The notes beneath the pieces are model-generated. The model did no database searches. It had not been told where the DNA came from and saw nothing but the letters and a program-made list of their open reading frames with translations. Positions 35,919-44,930 of a stretch of 64,000 nt of DNA are shown in pieces; positions within the stretch are counted from its first letter, which is position 1; the number at the start of each line of letters is the position of its first letter. Origin of the DNA: Taudactylus pleione (taxonomy: Eukaryota; Chordata; Amphibia; Anura; Myobatrachidae); assembly GCA_031769625.1 (NCBI GenBank), contig JAUIMM010000121.1, forward strand, positions 14,256,001 to 14,320,000, in the 5' to 3' direction. The translations under genes were made by a program, and so were the position numbers.

Positions 35919-35921
<3 letters not shown>
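34317..35921 (+). mobile_element. Tc1-like (Tc1/mariner) transposon, inactive
   Basis: The ends are inverted: CCAGTTAAAAGTTTGGACAC at the left and GTGTCCAAACTTTTGACTGG near the right, with arms running through GAGAAGGTGTG and CATAGTAGATTAATACTG. TA flanks both ends. The 1.6-kb length and the GAATTAACAGGTGTGCC leader segment (34583-34599) fit a Tc1-like family found across fish and amphibians. It lies within an AT microsatellite. Confidence 0.9.
34726..35772 (+). pseudogene. Tc1-like transposase relic
   Basis: The coding span from ATGGCGCCAACC to the stop at 35770-35772 is 1047 bp, the usual size for a Tc1-like transposase of about 340 residues. Stops appear early (TGA within the first 15 codons, and TAG in several places), and the frame changes more than once. 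The DDE half is readable near 35430-35580: FQQDNDPKHTS holds the second aspartate and SPDLNPIELVWD the glutamate, with roughly Tc1-like spacing. It is followed by an in-frame stop at WD. It is not functional. Confidence 0.9.

Positions 35922-35965
<44 letters not shown>
35922..35965. repeat. (AT)n microsatellite
   Basis: A pure AT run separating the Tc1-like element from the LTR element. It also supplies the AT flank of the LTR. Confidence 0.9.
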
Positions 35966-35969
<4 letters not shown>

Positions 35970-36312
35970 ATATCTTGTGGGTAATTAGCTTGGTAGATTG
36001 GTGTCAGTGGTACAGTGATTAGGTGCTTAATGAGGGTCCACACACAGCTTTCAAGTAAATAAATGATGCTTTACTTTCCACCATGGAAAGTCAGGAAACT
36101 AACAGAAAATAATAAACAACCTCTCTCTGGCTGTCACAGTCCCACATAGTCTCCAACAGTAGCCTGACTGGTCTGCCTCCTCATCAACCCACACCTGAGC
36201 TCTCTCCATAAGGCAGCCCTTAGGCATCTTCCCAGAATCCTTTTCTTCAGATCACCCCTGCCCCACACAGAATCTGCTGCTCACCAGTGCCATCTCTGGT
36301 GATACTGCCACA
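35966..36312 (-). repeat. 3' LTR (347 bp)
   Basis: It begins TGTGGCAGTATCACC and ends AAGATATCACA on the minus strand, so it has TG...CA ends. 36150-36312 is repeated at 38536-39263, and 35966-36149 is not. A TATTATTTTCTG stretch and CATCATTTATTTAC lie in the unshared part. Confidence 0.75.
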
Positions 36313-36330
36313 TATCCCCCTCCCCAGCTT
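36313..36330 (-). promoter_or_regulatory. Polypurine tract before the 3' LTR
   Basis: The minus strand reads AAGCTGGGGAGGGGGATA directly before the LTR's TGTGG. A purine run in this place primes plus-strand synthesis in LTR retroelements, which supports the LTR reading of the repeat. Confidence 0.75.
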
Positions 36331-38655
36331 GAAACCCTTGGGTTCAGCTACATGGGATGAGGCATTCACATTGCGAAGTCCCTTTCCATTATTCTCAGAA
36401 CCATCCACCGGATCCAAGATCATCCAGACTCTGGTCATTTCTGGGGGTCGCATCCTCCAAGTTCTGGAGGTAATTTTTCTCCTTACTTTCTCTGGCACTG
36501 TCACCCCCAGATTCCAGACTCCCGTGTCCACATAGGATACTTGAATATTTACTCCATTGATCCACATAATTTATCTCACAGCTTTGATGGCTATCTGCGA
36601 CTTCATTAAGGCATAGATCTCTTGAACTTTCTTGTGCTCCCGATTTTTGAGCCTTGAAAATCTGATGAACAATTTCAACATGTTCCACCCGCACAGGTTG
36701 AAGTTCACTCTCCACAGAGGTCTTCATTTTCAGATACTGTTTAGTTGGACTACTTGCTTCAAGCTTTATCATGTGAGACCACTCCACTTCCTCATAGACA
36801 AATCCGGCAGCACTGCAAATTCCATCCTGCTTGCAGGAAGGCACTGTTTCACATACATGAGTATTATTCTTCACAAGACTGTTACCATTAACTGCCTGCA
36901 AGGTTCTGTTTTCCACTGCAAAAATGCATGACTTGGGCACATTCACATCACTGTGATCATATAGTGACATCAGAGTCTCATCTTTGGAAGCCATCAACAT
37001 ATCTGTAGACTTCCGTACATCTTGTACCTTTGCCTCACGGGTTATGCGGTCACCATATGTATACGTTATTTCTTTATCGCCAATTTCAGACATGGTTTTG
37101 CAACCTGGACCTGTGTCCCTTTGGGAGGACTTCACACCCTCTACTATTACTGTAAGCTGAAAATCACTGCAAGGAATCTCATCCACTTTTCCAAGACGGA
37201 CCTTTAGGGAATTTCCCAACTCTGATACTTCTGTCCCTTCTTGTACACGGGTATCATTAATGAGGACATCTCTATGATCACTTTGCTGCTGAAAGACATC
37301 AACATCTTACTTAGTTCCCACAATTCACTTTTTGTCCGCTGCTCATCACACAAGACATTCTGTACTGGAAGCATATCACTCTGCGCTCCAGCCTTTTCAG
37401 GATCAACTTGAACCAATTGCTGCTTGTGGTTATGTACTTCTGCCACACTGGGTTCAGCAAAGACATCGGACACCATTTTGGTTCCAGAATCCAACTTCAG
37501 AATGTTATTTAACTTCTTTTCCTCTTCTGATTTTCCCACTACCATGTGGAAGTTTTCCTGAGCCATAGACAGCTGCTCTTCCAGATGGGCAATTTTCACC
37601 ATGGTGCTTTCCAACTTGCTCTCGGATTGTAGTAGATTGCTCTCCACGACTTCAAATTCAGCAACTCTCAACTTTTGTACAATTATTTCAGACTCTGCCA
37701 TGTTTAATTCACATTGCGCCTCCATTTCTTTGGTATTCCTCTCCACTTGGAATCTTTGCAACTAGTCCTATGTACTTAGCAGACACTTCTCAAGGTTCTC
37801 ACTCTGTTCTTGCAACTTCCAAGCCCTGCCTTGGGCAATGTTAAGCTCTCTCTTCAAAGACTCAGTATGCTCTGCGGCTTTATGCAGACTTTCCTCCAGG
37901 AACACATTTCTTTCCGTCAGAAATTCTGAAACTGCTCTAGCTGCAGCTAAATTGGATTGGAGAGTTTGTACTTGCTCCTTACAGCTGACTTCAAGACGGA
38001 CCATCTCCATCTCTTTTCCTTCACGGTCAGTTTCCCACTGAGAGCGAGTCTGCAGCATCTGGAGATACTTCTCTTTTACTTCACAAATTTTTTCTGCCAG
38101 AGAATTTTTCTCCAATTCACAATCTGTAAGCTTTACTTGAGTGGAAACAATTAGAGAGTCTTTTTCTTTTAACACCAGAGTCAGATCCACCACTTTCACT
38201 TGTGTGCTCTCTGCATCACTCTGATGTCTCTGGACACCTTCTTTCAATTCTTCTACTTCCCGCTGAAGTACCACACACTTTTGCTGCACTTCAACAATAT
38301 CTTGCTCTATTACATCATTCTTTGCTAGGAGCACATCATTCTCATACTTTGTAACACATTGGAACATTTTAGCCTCCTCAAGGCGTTCAGTCATAACCGC
38401 TAAATTGAGGTCTGTCTCTTTAAGAACTTCAACTCTTTTTTCTTCTTCTTGCACCAATGCTATTCTCAAAGATGACAACTCACGCTGTAACATCTTTCCA
38501 ATTTGCGCATGCAAAAGCTTCTCTTTTGTAGACTTTCTCCAACAGCAGCCCGACTGGTCTGCCTCCTCATCAGCCCACACCTGAGCTCTCTCGACAAGGC
38601 AGCCCATAGGCATCTTCCCAGAATCCTTTTCTTCTCTGTGTGGGCGGATCTCCAC
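36331..38655 (-). pseudogene. Coiled-coil coding relic inside the LTR element
   Basis: A 295-codon frame starts at 38655 and ends with TAG at 37768-37770. After a second TAG the same frame stays open to 37204. The frame then shifts twice (ORFs 37219-36395 and 36567-36331). The first 40 or so residues come from the LTR copy (to GCCWRK). From there to about residue 480 the protein is rich in E, K, Q and L heptads, with stretches such as LQREVEELKEGVQRHQ and LEKNSLAEKICEVKEK, so a long coiled coil is predicted. The rest (VKSSQRDTGPGC, EWSHMIKLE and so on) is not coiled and not recognised. I cannot name the source gene. It could be a captured host transcript or a diverged gag-like protein. Confidence 0.6.
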
Positions 38656-39263
38656 TGCCCCACACAGAGGACCTTATTCAGAGGCGGCCGTACGGTCTAC
38701 GACTGCACGGCCGCCTCGATGTTTTGCCAGTGCGCATGCGCGCGTGGGAGCCGGCTCCCTCGTGCACATGCGTGAGACCCGCTACGACCGACAGCACCGG
38801 TCGTAGCGGGTCTCTTTCCAAAGGGGGCGAGCTGTCGATGTTGATTGACAGCTCGCCCCGTTTGGAAGGGGGGCCGGGGGGGTGGCAGCCCAAATGGAGG
38901 CGTTCCCATGGGAACGCCTGCCATTTGGGGGAGGCCCCACTGACATCACTAGTGATGTCAGTGGAGAGCTTCCGGCTCAGAAAGAGCCAGAAGCTCTCCG
39001 GGGCTTACGACAAGTGAGACCCTACCCTAGGGTCTCGTCGTAAGCCCTGATGGTCGCGATGGTCTCTGACCATCGCGACCATCACCCGAGCGGTCGTTAG
39101 AGCTGTGGGTGTAAACCCACAGCCTAACGACCGAAACAGAGGCGGGCGGTCAGGATGCAAGCGGCCGCCCAGTTTCTGAGCGACCGCTTGCATCCTCCTA
39201 CCGCCTCTGAATGAGGGCCAGAATCTGCTGCTCACCAGCTCCATCTCTGGTGATACTGCCACA
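38536..39263 (-). repeat. 5' LTR remnant, truncated and split by a MITE
   Basis: Shares TGTGGCAGTATCACCAGAGA, GGTGAGCAGCAGATTCTGTG and AGAAAAGGATTCTGGGAAG with the 3' LTR. Homology stops at TGTTGGAGA (38536), where coding-like sequence begins. A 551-bp MITE interrupts it at 38669-39219. Confidence 0.75.
38669..39219. mobile_element. GGGCCTGATTCAG-type MITE inside the 5' LTR
   Basis: The ends GGACCTTATTCAGAGGCGG and CCGCCTCTGAATGAGGGCC are inverted. AGA flanks both sides (38666-38668, 39220-39222), and the uninterrupted 3' LTR has a single AGA at this site, so the 3-bp duplication is confirmed by an empty site in the same window. Nested palindromes resemble those of the 6956 copy. Confidence 0.9.
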
Positions 39264-39360
39264 ATATATATATAGACACACACACATCAGGCAGGCAGCC
39301 CGATGTATGTTTGTGTGTGAGTGTCTATATATATATATATATATATATTTACACACAACT
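39264..39360. repeat. AT/GT microsatellite, right side of the nest
   Basis: ATAT runs and ACACAC/GTGTGT with a GCAGGCAGCCCGATG unique patch. It pairs with the microsatellite at 12515-12572 as the two sides of one interrupted repeat (inference). Confidence 0.65.
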
Positions 39361-39432
39361 TTTATTGATAGGGGCCCCATACATTTGTTGCCCAGGGGCC
39401 CCCACAGTCCTTAATCTGGCCCTGACTGCTCC

Positions 39433-39951
39433 TAAGAAATGGAAAAATGTCAAGATGCCAATATTTGAATAGGATCCAAATACAAAACTCACTACTCTCT
39501 TTGGCTGCTACAGTTTCACAGAGCTTGGATCTTATTCTTCATTTTTCATTTCCATTTGGAAATACTTTTAGCATACTATTTTTTCAAATAAAAGCTATTT
39601 TCTACTAGATGAAAACTGACCTTTTAGTTATCTGTAAAGGTATTGAGCTCACCTAAGTAAGTTAATTATGGGCATTTTTATATTAAACACCCCTCAGTGT
39701 ACACTATTGCTCTTTTATTACTCCTCACCTTTTCGCTCCACAAATGAATGCCACCTTTCCACCCAACTGATTACTTCCTCCCACTCTTGCCTCCAAGACT
39801 TTGCCCATGCTGCTACTTTCCTCTGGAACTCCTCTCTCCCTTTCATACTCTCCACCTCTCTACAATGGCATGTTTTCCTTGGGTATTATGACTGCTGATG
39901 CAGCAATGTTTATGAACATGTCCTGCTATGTTCTGTATTGTAAAACACTTT
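39433..39951. other. Intronic sequence, possible old repeat
   Basis: The pyrimidine-rich stretch CACTCTTGCCTCCAAGACTT (about 39781) resembles part of a dispersed vertebrate repeat, but I cannot place it. No exon is seen. Confidence 0.35.
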
Positions 39952-40349
39952 GGGGCCTATACATCATCGGAGGCTGTATGGCCCCCGGTAATTAAGGAAT
40001 GGTCTTGCTGCAAGGGATCCTTAAGTAACCAATTCGCAGCAGGGAAAACTCGACACCGAAGCAATTCATCATTCATCAGCAATTCATCACTGTGCTCCGG
40101 TACGGGGGAAGCTGTTCTAAAAAGCAGTTGTCCCTTCAGTTTGTATTGCAGCTAAAGAAGTAGCTGCGTTACTTACCTCCTCCCCGTCGTCATGGCTACG
40201 CATGTGTGACCTAAGGTCACACATGTGCACAGTCACCGGGGAGGTAGTGAGGAGGTGGCGGAGGGATCCGCTCGGATCCCTCTTCGCATGCCCAAAACTG
40301 GCGTTTCCGCATGGTTACTGGGCCATTTATCGTTTGATGAATAGGCCCC
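39952..40349. mobile_element. MITE with GGGGCCTAT ends
   Basis: GGGGCCTATACATCATC at the left is matched by the inverse of TTGATGAATAGGCCCC at the right. TTT flanks both sides. An internal palindrome GCATGTGTGACC-TAA-GGTCACACATGTGC type lies at 40201-40228. It has no coding capacity. Confidence 0.65.
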
Positions 40350-41083
40350 TTTGTTCTTGCTTTGTTCAGATTTTTCTGTCTATGTACCTTGTAAGGTGCT
40401 GCAGACCCCTTGCACATACTTGCTGACCTTTTGGCCGCCTCTCCCGGGAGGATGTAGCCAGGTCGTTATAGTGCAGCAGGGGGCGGAGCCACAATGACGC
40501 GATTCAATGTGAGTTGCGTCATCGCCCACTTGTGCGCCCACTTCACTTGAGGATAATAATAATAATAATAATAATAATGATACTTACTGGAATAACTACC
40601 AGGAGGGTTTCCACACCAAAAGGCAGAGTCACGAATTAGATTCTTATCACTCTTTCAAAGCAGAAATACACCTATCACAAATTTGAGGCTGAAACTCAAA
40701 CAGGGTGATATGATGTCAGCTTCACCGTAATGTCAGGTTTATCTGCCTTCGCCACTCTGCCATGGGGCGAATGCTTAATATTTTACATCGTTAATTTTCA
40801 CTTTTCCATTATGATATACACTAGAGGTGTTCAACATGCGGACCTCCAGCTGCTGTAGAACTAAACATACCAGCATGCCTTACCACAGTTTTAGCAGTGC
40901 TTAAAGTGGTCCTAGAGAAGTGGTGGGACTCACCCCCCCCTGCGCTTTTTCAAAAAAAGGGACAGAGCGAGCGCGTTGGAAAAAGCGTGGTCTCAAAAGA
41001 AAGTGGCATGGTCACACAATAGTATTCCTAATTCAAATTACACCACACAGTAGCACAATTTTAATCACATTACACTGCACATA
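40350..41083. other. Intronic sequence with repeat fragments
   Basis: Contains an (AAT)n run (40553-40578), a CTCTCCCGGGAGGATG fragment of a MITE family also seen near 42600 and 54620, and a GGACCTCCAGCTGCTGTAG segment (about 40840) typical of a common vertebrate hAT-type repeat. No gene is seen. Confidence 0.4.
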
Positions 41084-41573
41084 GGGCCTGATTCAGAGCC
41101 GCTCGCTGCTAGAGAGTGCTCGCTCTGAATCAGGGTGGGTTTTTTTTTTCTTATTCTTCATCCAGCCCGCTCGCAAAGCTGTGGGTGACCACCCATAGCT
41201 TGTGCAAGTGGCTTGGAGATGGTCGCGATTATCTCAACCATCGGGCTTGCGACGAGACCCTGTGGTAGGGTCTTGGCTCCCGCAAGTCCGGGTGGACTTC
41301 CTGCTCTAATACAGCAGGAAGTCCACTACTGACATTACTGGTGATGTCAGTAGGGCCACCCACAAACGCCAGGCATTCCTAAGGGAACGCCTGTGTTTGC
41401 CTAACCACCCCCGCTCCCCGCCTACAAAACGGGGAGAGCTGTCACTCACCATCGACAGCCACCCCGTCTTGTAGCGAGCCCCAGAGCGACTGAACTTCAG
41501 TTGGTTGCTGGGGCTCGTGCATGCTACCCGCTTGCGAGCGATGTTCACTTGTGAGCGGGTCTGAATCAGGCCC
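41084..41573. mobile_element. GGGCCTGATTCAG-type MITE, ATA duplication
   Basis: Runs from GGGCCTGATTCAGAGCC to GGGTCTGAATCAGGCCC. ATA lies on both sides (41081-41083, 41574-41576). Internal palindromes match the family (GTGGGTGACCACCCATAGC, TGACATTACTGGTGATGTCA). Confidence 0.85.
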
Positions 41574-43311
41574 ATAGTGCCCCTGATTCACATTACAACA
41601 CATACATAATAGTGTCCCTTATTCATGTTATGACACACAGCAGCGCACCTTTTACACAATTCCCACATTTGTGCCCATTATACACAATGCCCACATTAGT
41701 AGTGTTCCTAATACACATACTGCCTACAGTAGAAGTGTCCCTTACACATAATGCCCAAAGCAGTAGTGCCACTTATGCAAAGCCCACTGTAGTGGCTCCG
41801 TTTATGCAGTGCCCCCGGTAGTGATGCCCCTTATGCAGTGCCCACAGTGATAGTGCCCTCAGTAGTAGTGCCCACAGTGGTAGAGCCCCTTATGCAGAAC
41901 CCACAGCAGTGGTGCCCCTTATGCAGTGCCCCAGGCAGGGCCGGCTTAAGGCTGGTGGGCACCCCAGGGCAACTAAATTGTGGGGGGCCCCTTCAAGCCA
42001 CTCAGAGCTCCCCCCCTTCCTCCTAATCCTACTGCCCTCCCAGTGGCGTCCCTTCCCGTGGTGACACCCAGGTGCCGAAAAGGGGGCGTGGCATCGGAAA
42101 GTAAAGGGGTGTGACCTCAAAAAGGGGCATGGTCTCGCCACACGAACCCGGTCACGGCTATGCGGCTCGTGGTTAAACTCATCAATAGGGTGCTGGGGGC
42201 AGGGGTGTCTTAAGAGAGGAGGGGGCCTGTGTGCATTCCCTGTGCGGGGCCCCTCCTCTCTCCCCGGTGGCCGGCAGCCGACTGACGCGGCTGGCCAGCC
42301 ACCGGATCATTAGTAGACTCCAGTCCTGAGGCACCCCTGCAAGTGTCCTGAGGTACCCCAGGGTGTCATGGTGCACAGTTTCTAAACCACTGCCATACAC
42401 TATAGAAGAACGGGTCGGAGTGATACAGCTGGGAGTGAATTGGTTCCTGTCAGAGTCCGGTTTTTAGAAGGGTATATTACAGCTGCCCTTTTAGTGCCTG
42501 CCCCAGCGTTACACTGCACTCAATTATACACTCACCGCATTGCCAGAGGATACAGCCCTTGCCAACAGACAACTTTATGTCAGAGTTGCCTACCTTTGAA
42601 GATCTCTTCCCGGGAGAAGCCCGGGTAAGAGAAGCAGGAGGGAGGCAATGGGGGCGGGGCCTAACGATGCACGTCATTAAGCCCCGCCCCCTCACGGTAA
42701 AATTGCCATGATTGGACAGAATTTGCATAGGGGTGGGGCCAAATGACGTGATTCATGTAGAATCACCTTTTAAGCCCCGCCCCCTACACGGAGACACGCG
42801 ATCGCCGCGGTTATTCTCCTCATTCTGCCCACTTCACTGGGAAGTGGGCAGAATGCGGGAGAAATGCCTACCCTTCCGGGGGTGCGGGGGGTTACCCGAA
42901 AAATCGGGAGCCTCCCGCGAAAACTGGGAGGGTAGGCAGGTATGCTTTGTGTGTGGTCGTTATTTTGGACAGGCAGCCTGCTAGTGTCCAAAGCCTGCAA
43001 CAGTAATATATTACAGTCCTTTCATTACTCCACCTAAGGAGAGAGACGGGGCAGTGGCGTCATGAAGTGGTTGCGGGGGGTGAGGGCCGCATCCAGTTGT
43101 CATCCTCAGAGGGGGTGACACCAAAATGCCGGCTCCTCTGCAGTGACAGGAGCTGGGTGCTACAGTGTGACATTCTCCTGCAGCACCCAGCTTCTGCCAT
43201 AGAAGAGGAGTAGACAGTGCAGACAGCCCAGTCTCCGGGAGCAGCCCAGAAAATAGTTTTAATGTATTGGGACTGATTTTTCGGGGGCGACATGAATGCG
43301 TCAAATGTCAT
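41574..43311. other. Repeat-rich intron: degenerate tandem repeat, hAT and MITE fragments
   Basis: 41600-41930 is a degenerate tandem repeat of GTGCCCCTTATGCAGTGCCC-like units. A CAGGGCCGGCTTAAGG hAT end follows at 41936. 42200-42330 is a CAGGGGTGTCTTAAGAG-type fragment. 42580-42945 is a MITE-like segment with GTTGCCTACC and GGTAGGCAGG ends and GGGGCGGGGCC/AAGCCCCGCCCC arms. No exon is found. Confidence 0.45.
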
Positions 43312-43740
43312 GGTCGAGTAAGCGTTTTTTTAATGGTTTTTAAAATTGCGTTTTTACGACACAAAAATATACTTGCATCCATTTTAACGTAGCCCCAATT
43401 TACATGGAACAGTAATTTCCTGGAAAAAAAATAGCTGTTCTATAATTTTCAACAATTTTGTTTTTTCGCCCAAAATTTGCATGGTCGTTTTTCGCCAAAG
43501 TACACAACTTACGATACATTTTTGGGGTTATTTATCATTAGGGGGGTGTCCAAAGGGTTCTGAAAGAAATTCCCACATTTTTAGCCAAAAATTGTGATTT
43601 TGCATTTTTTTCTCCTGGTCTGGGATGAAGAAAACTTTCCTCCAGTTTTTTTCCTTCATTTTCGCCTGTTTACCGTTTTCAATGTTTTAGTATTTTTTTG
43701 CAAAAAAGTCTGTTTTCGCCGCTAATTGAATACGGCCCAT
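43312..43740. mobile_element. Unclassified repeat ending in TTGAATACGGCCC
   Basis: T-rich, exon-free sequence ending in CTAATTGAATACGGCCCATA. Similar GAATAC/TATTCAAT ends occur at 6078-6940 and 53915, so a related MITE family is likely. The left end is uncertain. Confidence 0.35.
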
Positions 43741-43862
43741 AGCCTGTAACATAGCAGAAGCTGATTGGTTGGTACTTTATCTCTTTCCACTTTATCTCTC
43801 TCCAAGGTTTGATACATCTCCCCCTATATTCTGTAGCTTATTGATCAGAAATCATAACTTAC

Positions 43863-43963
43863 ACTTTCTGTGGATGGAATGGAAATCCGTTCAGCCAAGT
43901 ATTCCGATTTTGGTTCATCAACAAGTTCTTCAATAGCTCCATATCTCCGATTTCTTTGTGCAT
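43863..43963 (-). CDS. slc11a1: SLC11 (NRAMP) exon, N-terminal cytosolic tail
   Basis: On the minus strand the exon follows TGATCTGTTTAAG and is followed by GTAAGTTATG. Its 101 bp begin with two bases of a split codon and then encode 33 residues, including RYGAIEELVDEPKSEYLAER and ISIPSTES. This matches the family's segment just before TM1 (a Y-L-x-E-K/R-I-x-I-P pattern). It ends in phase 0 and reads straight into [11 protein letters not shown] of the 5609-5731 exon. The upstream exon must supply one base of the first codon. It was not identified in the window, so the transcription start and start codon lie further right. N-terminal tails of this family vary, so this exon rests on splice sites, phase and the short motif. 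Confidence 0.8.
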
Positions 43964-44930
43964 CTTAAACAGATCACAAAATATGGCTTAATATAAATTT
44001 GCATTTTTAACGTGTTTAGAAAGTGAGAATAATCAGCCCTGACGTATCATAAAACACAAAACAAAATGGAGCCATTCAGAGTTGCACACAAGTCGGACAC
44101 AATTGCACCTGCATTGTATGCTGTAAAGTAAATGTGAATATTTGCCCGTATGAGAGTTGCACATAAGCTACTGCGCTGCCCCTATGCTCAGGTTTCATAG
44201 CCACCATCATTATCAGGGCATATTTGCACCAGCCCTATATAAGGTGCAAGAGATCCATCTAAATACAGACATATCTATGCCCAACTCTGTGTACCCTCAA
44301 TTCTGCCGACACACTCTCAACACTAGGGGCATTTTAAGAGAGGAGGGGGCCCGTGTAACATGGGGGCATACTTGCCTATCTTCCCGATTTGGTATTGTGA
44401 AGAGGGGGCGGGGTGCGATGATGCGATTGCGCTGTCATTCCCATGCCCCACCCCCCATTGACGAGTCATGTTCCAGGCTACGCCCCCTTTTGATGTGCTG
44501 CTGAGGACGCCCGACAGCTCCCTCCCGGAAGGAGGGAGCTAGAAGTCGGCAACTCTGCATGGGGGTGTGGCCTAATTACCATAGGCCATGCCCCTAAGTG
44601 GCGTTACTTGGTTGCATTCGTAATCAAAGGTGATTACGAATGCAATCAAGCGATTGTTTGCCATCGCACATGCGTATAAGCCACACTGCACGTGTGCAGT
44701 GATTGCTTTGTGATCACGGACTCACATAGGAATCCACCGCAGAGTGAGTGACAGCTTGCCAGCGTTTGGGGGTGGTGACGGGGGTGGTCAGAAAAACACA
44801 GGCGTGTCTGTCCGTTTAAATGCCATTACATGGGTGTGAATAATTAGCCACTGCAAGTGCAAACGCAGCTCTGCATGTCTAAAGAGCCCCCAAGGCTGCG
44901 GCAGGTCAGACCTACCGCAAGGCCAAGATG
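43964..44930. other. Upstream SLC11 intron with MITE fragments
   Basis: 44340-44560 holds a MITE-like fragment with GGGGGCGGGG and CCTCCCGGAAGGAGGG palindromes. 44600-44860 holds palindromes such as GTAATCAAAGGTGATTACG and CTGCACGTGTGCAG and is related to 47640-47960. The upstream exon was looked for and not found. Confidence 0.4.

Larger units (their letters stand above)
35966..39263 (-). mobile_element. LTR retroelement with coiled-coil cargo, no RT seen
   Basis: On the minus strand both ends start with TGTGGCAGTATCACCAGAGA. The downstream copy is a complete 347-bp LTR (TG...CA, 35966-36312) preceded by a purine tract. The upstream copy (38536-39263) is cut short by about 184 bp on its inner side and interrupted by a MITE. 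AT-rich flanks on both sides fit a target duplication but are uninformative. The interior (36331-38535) holds a long coding relic with coiled coil. No reverse transcriptase, protease, integrase or CCHC knuckle is visible. It looks like a non-autonomous LTR element that gained foreign coding sequence, or a highly deleted element with an unusual gag. Confidence 0.7.
12299..39424. mobile_element. Possible outer hAT-like element split by the whole nest
   Basis: CAGGGCCGGATTATAGG at 12299 looks like the left end of the CAGGGCCGGATTAA hAT family, but no right end follows nearby. A fitting inverted right end, CCTTAATCTGGCCCTG, occurs at 39409-39424. The flanks ACTGCATC (12291-12298) and ACTGCTCC (39425-39432) match at 6 of 8 bases. 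Everything between is explained as later insertions into an AT/GT microsatellite. This is an inference from ends and flanks, and the two ends could instead be unrelated fragments. Confidence 0.4.

Noticed and set aside
36331..38655. Functional multi-exon coiled-coil host gene
   Set aside because: The frames are joined only through stops and frameshifts without splice sites, and both sides are LTR copies. A relic within a retroelement fits better.
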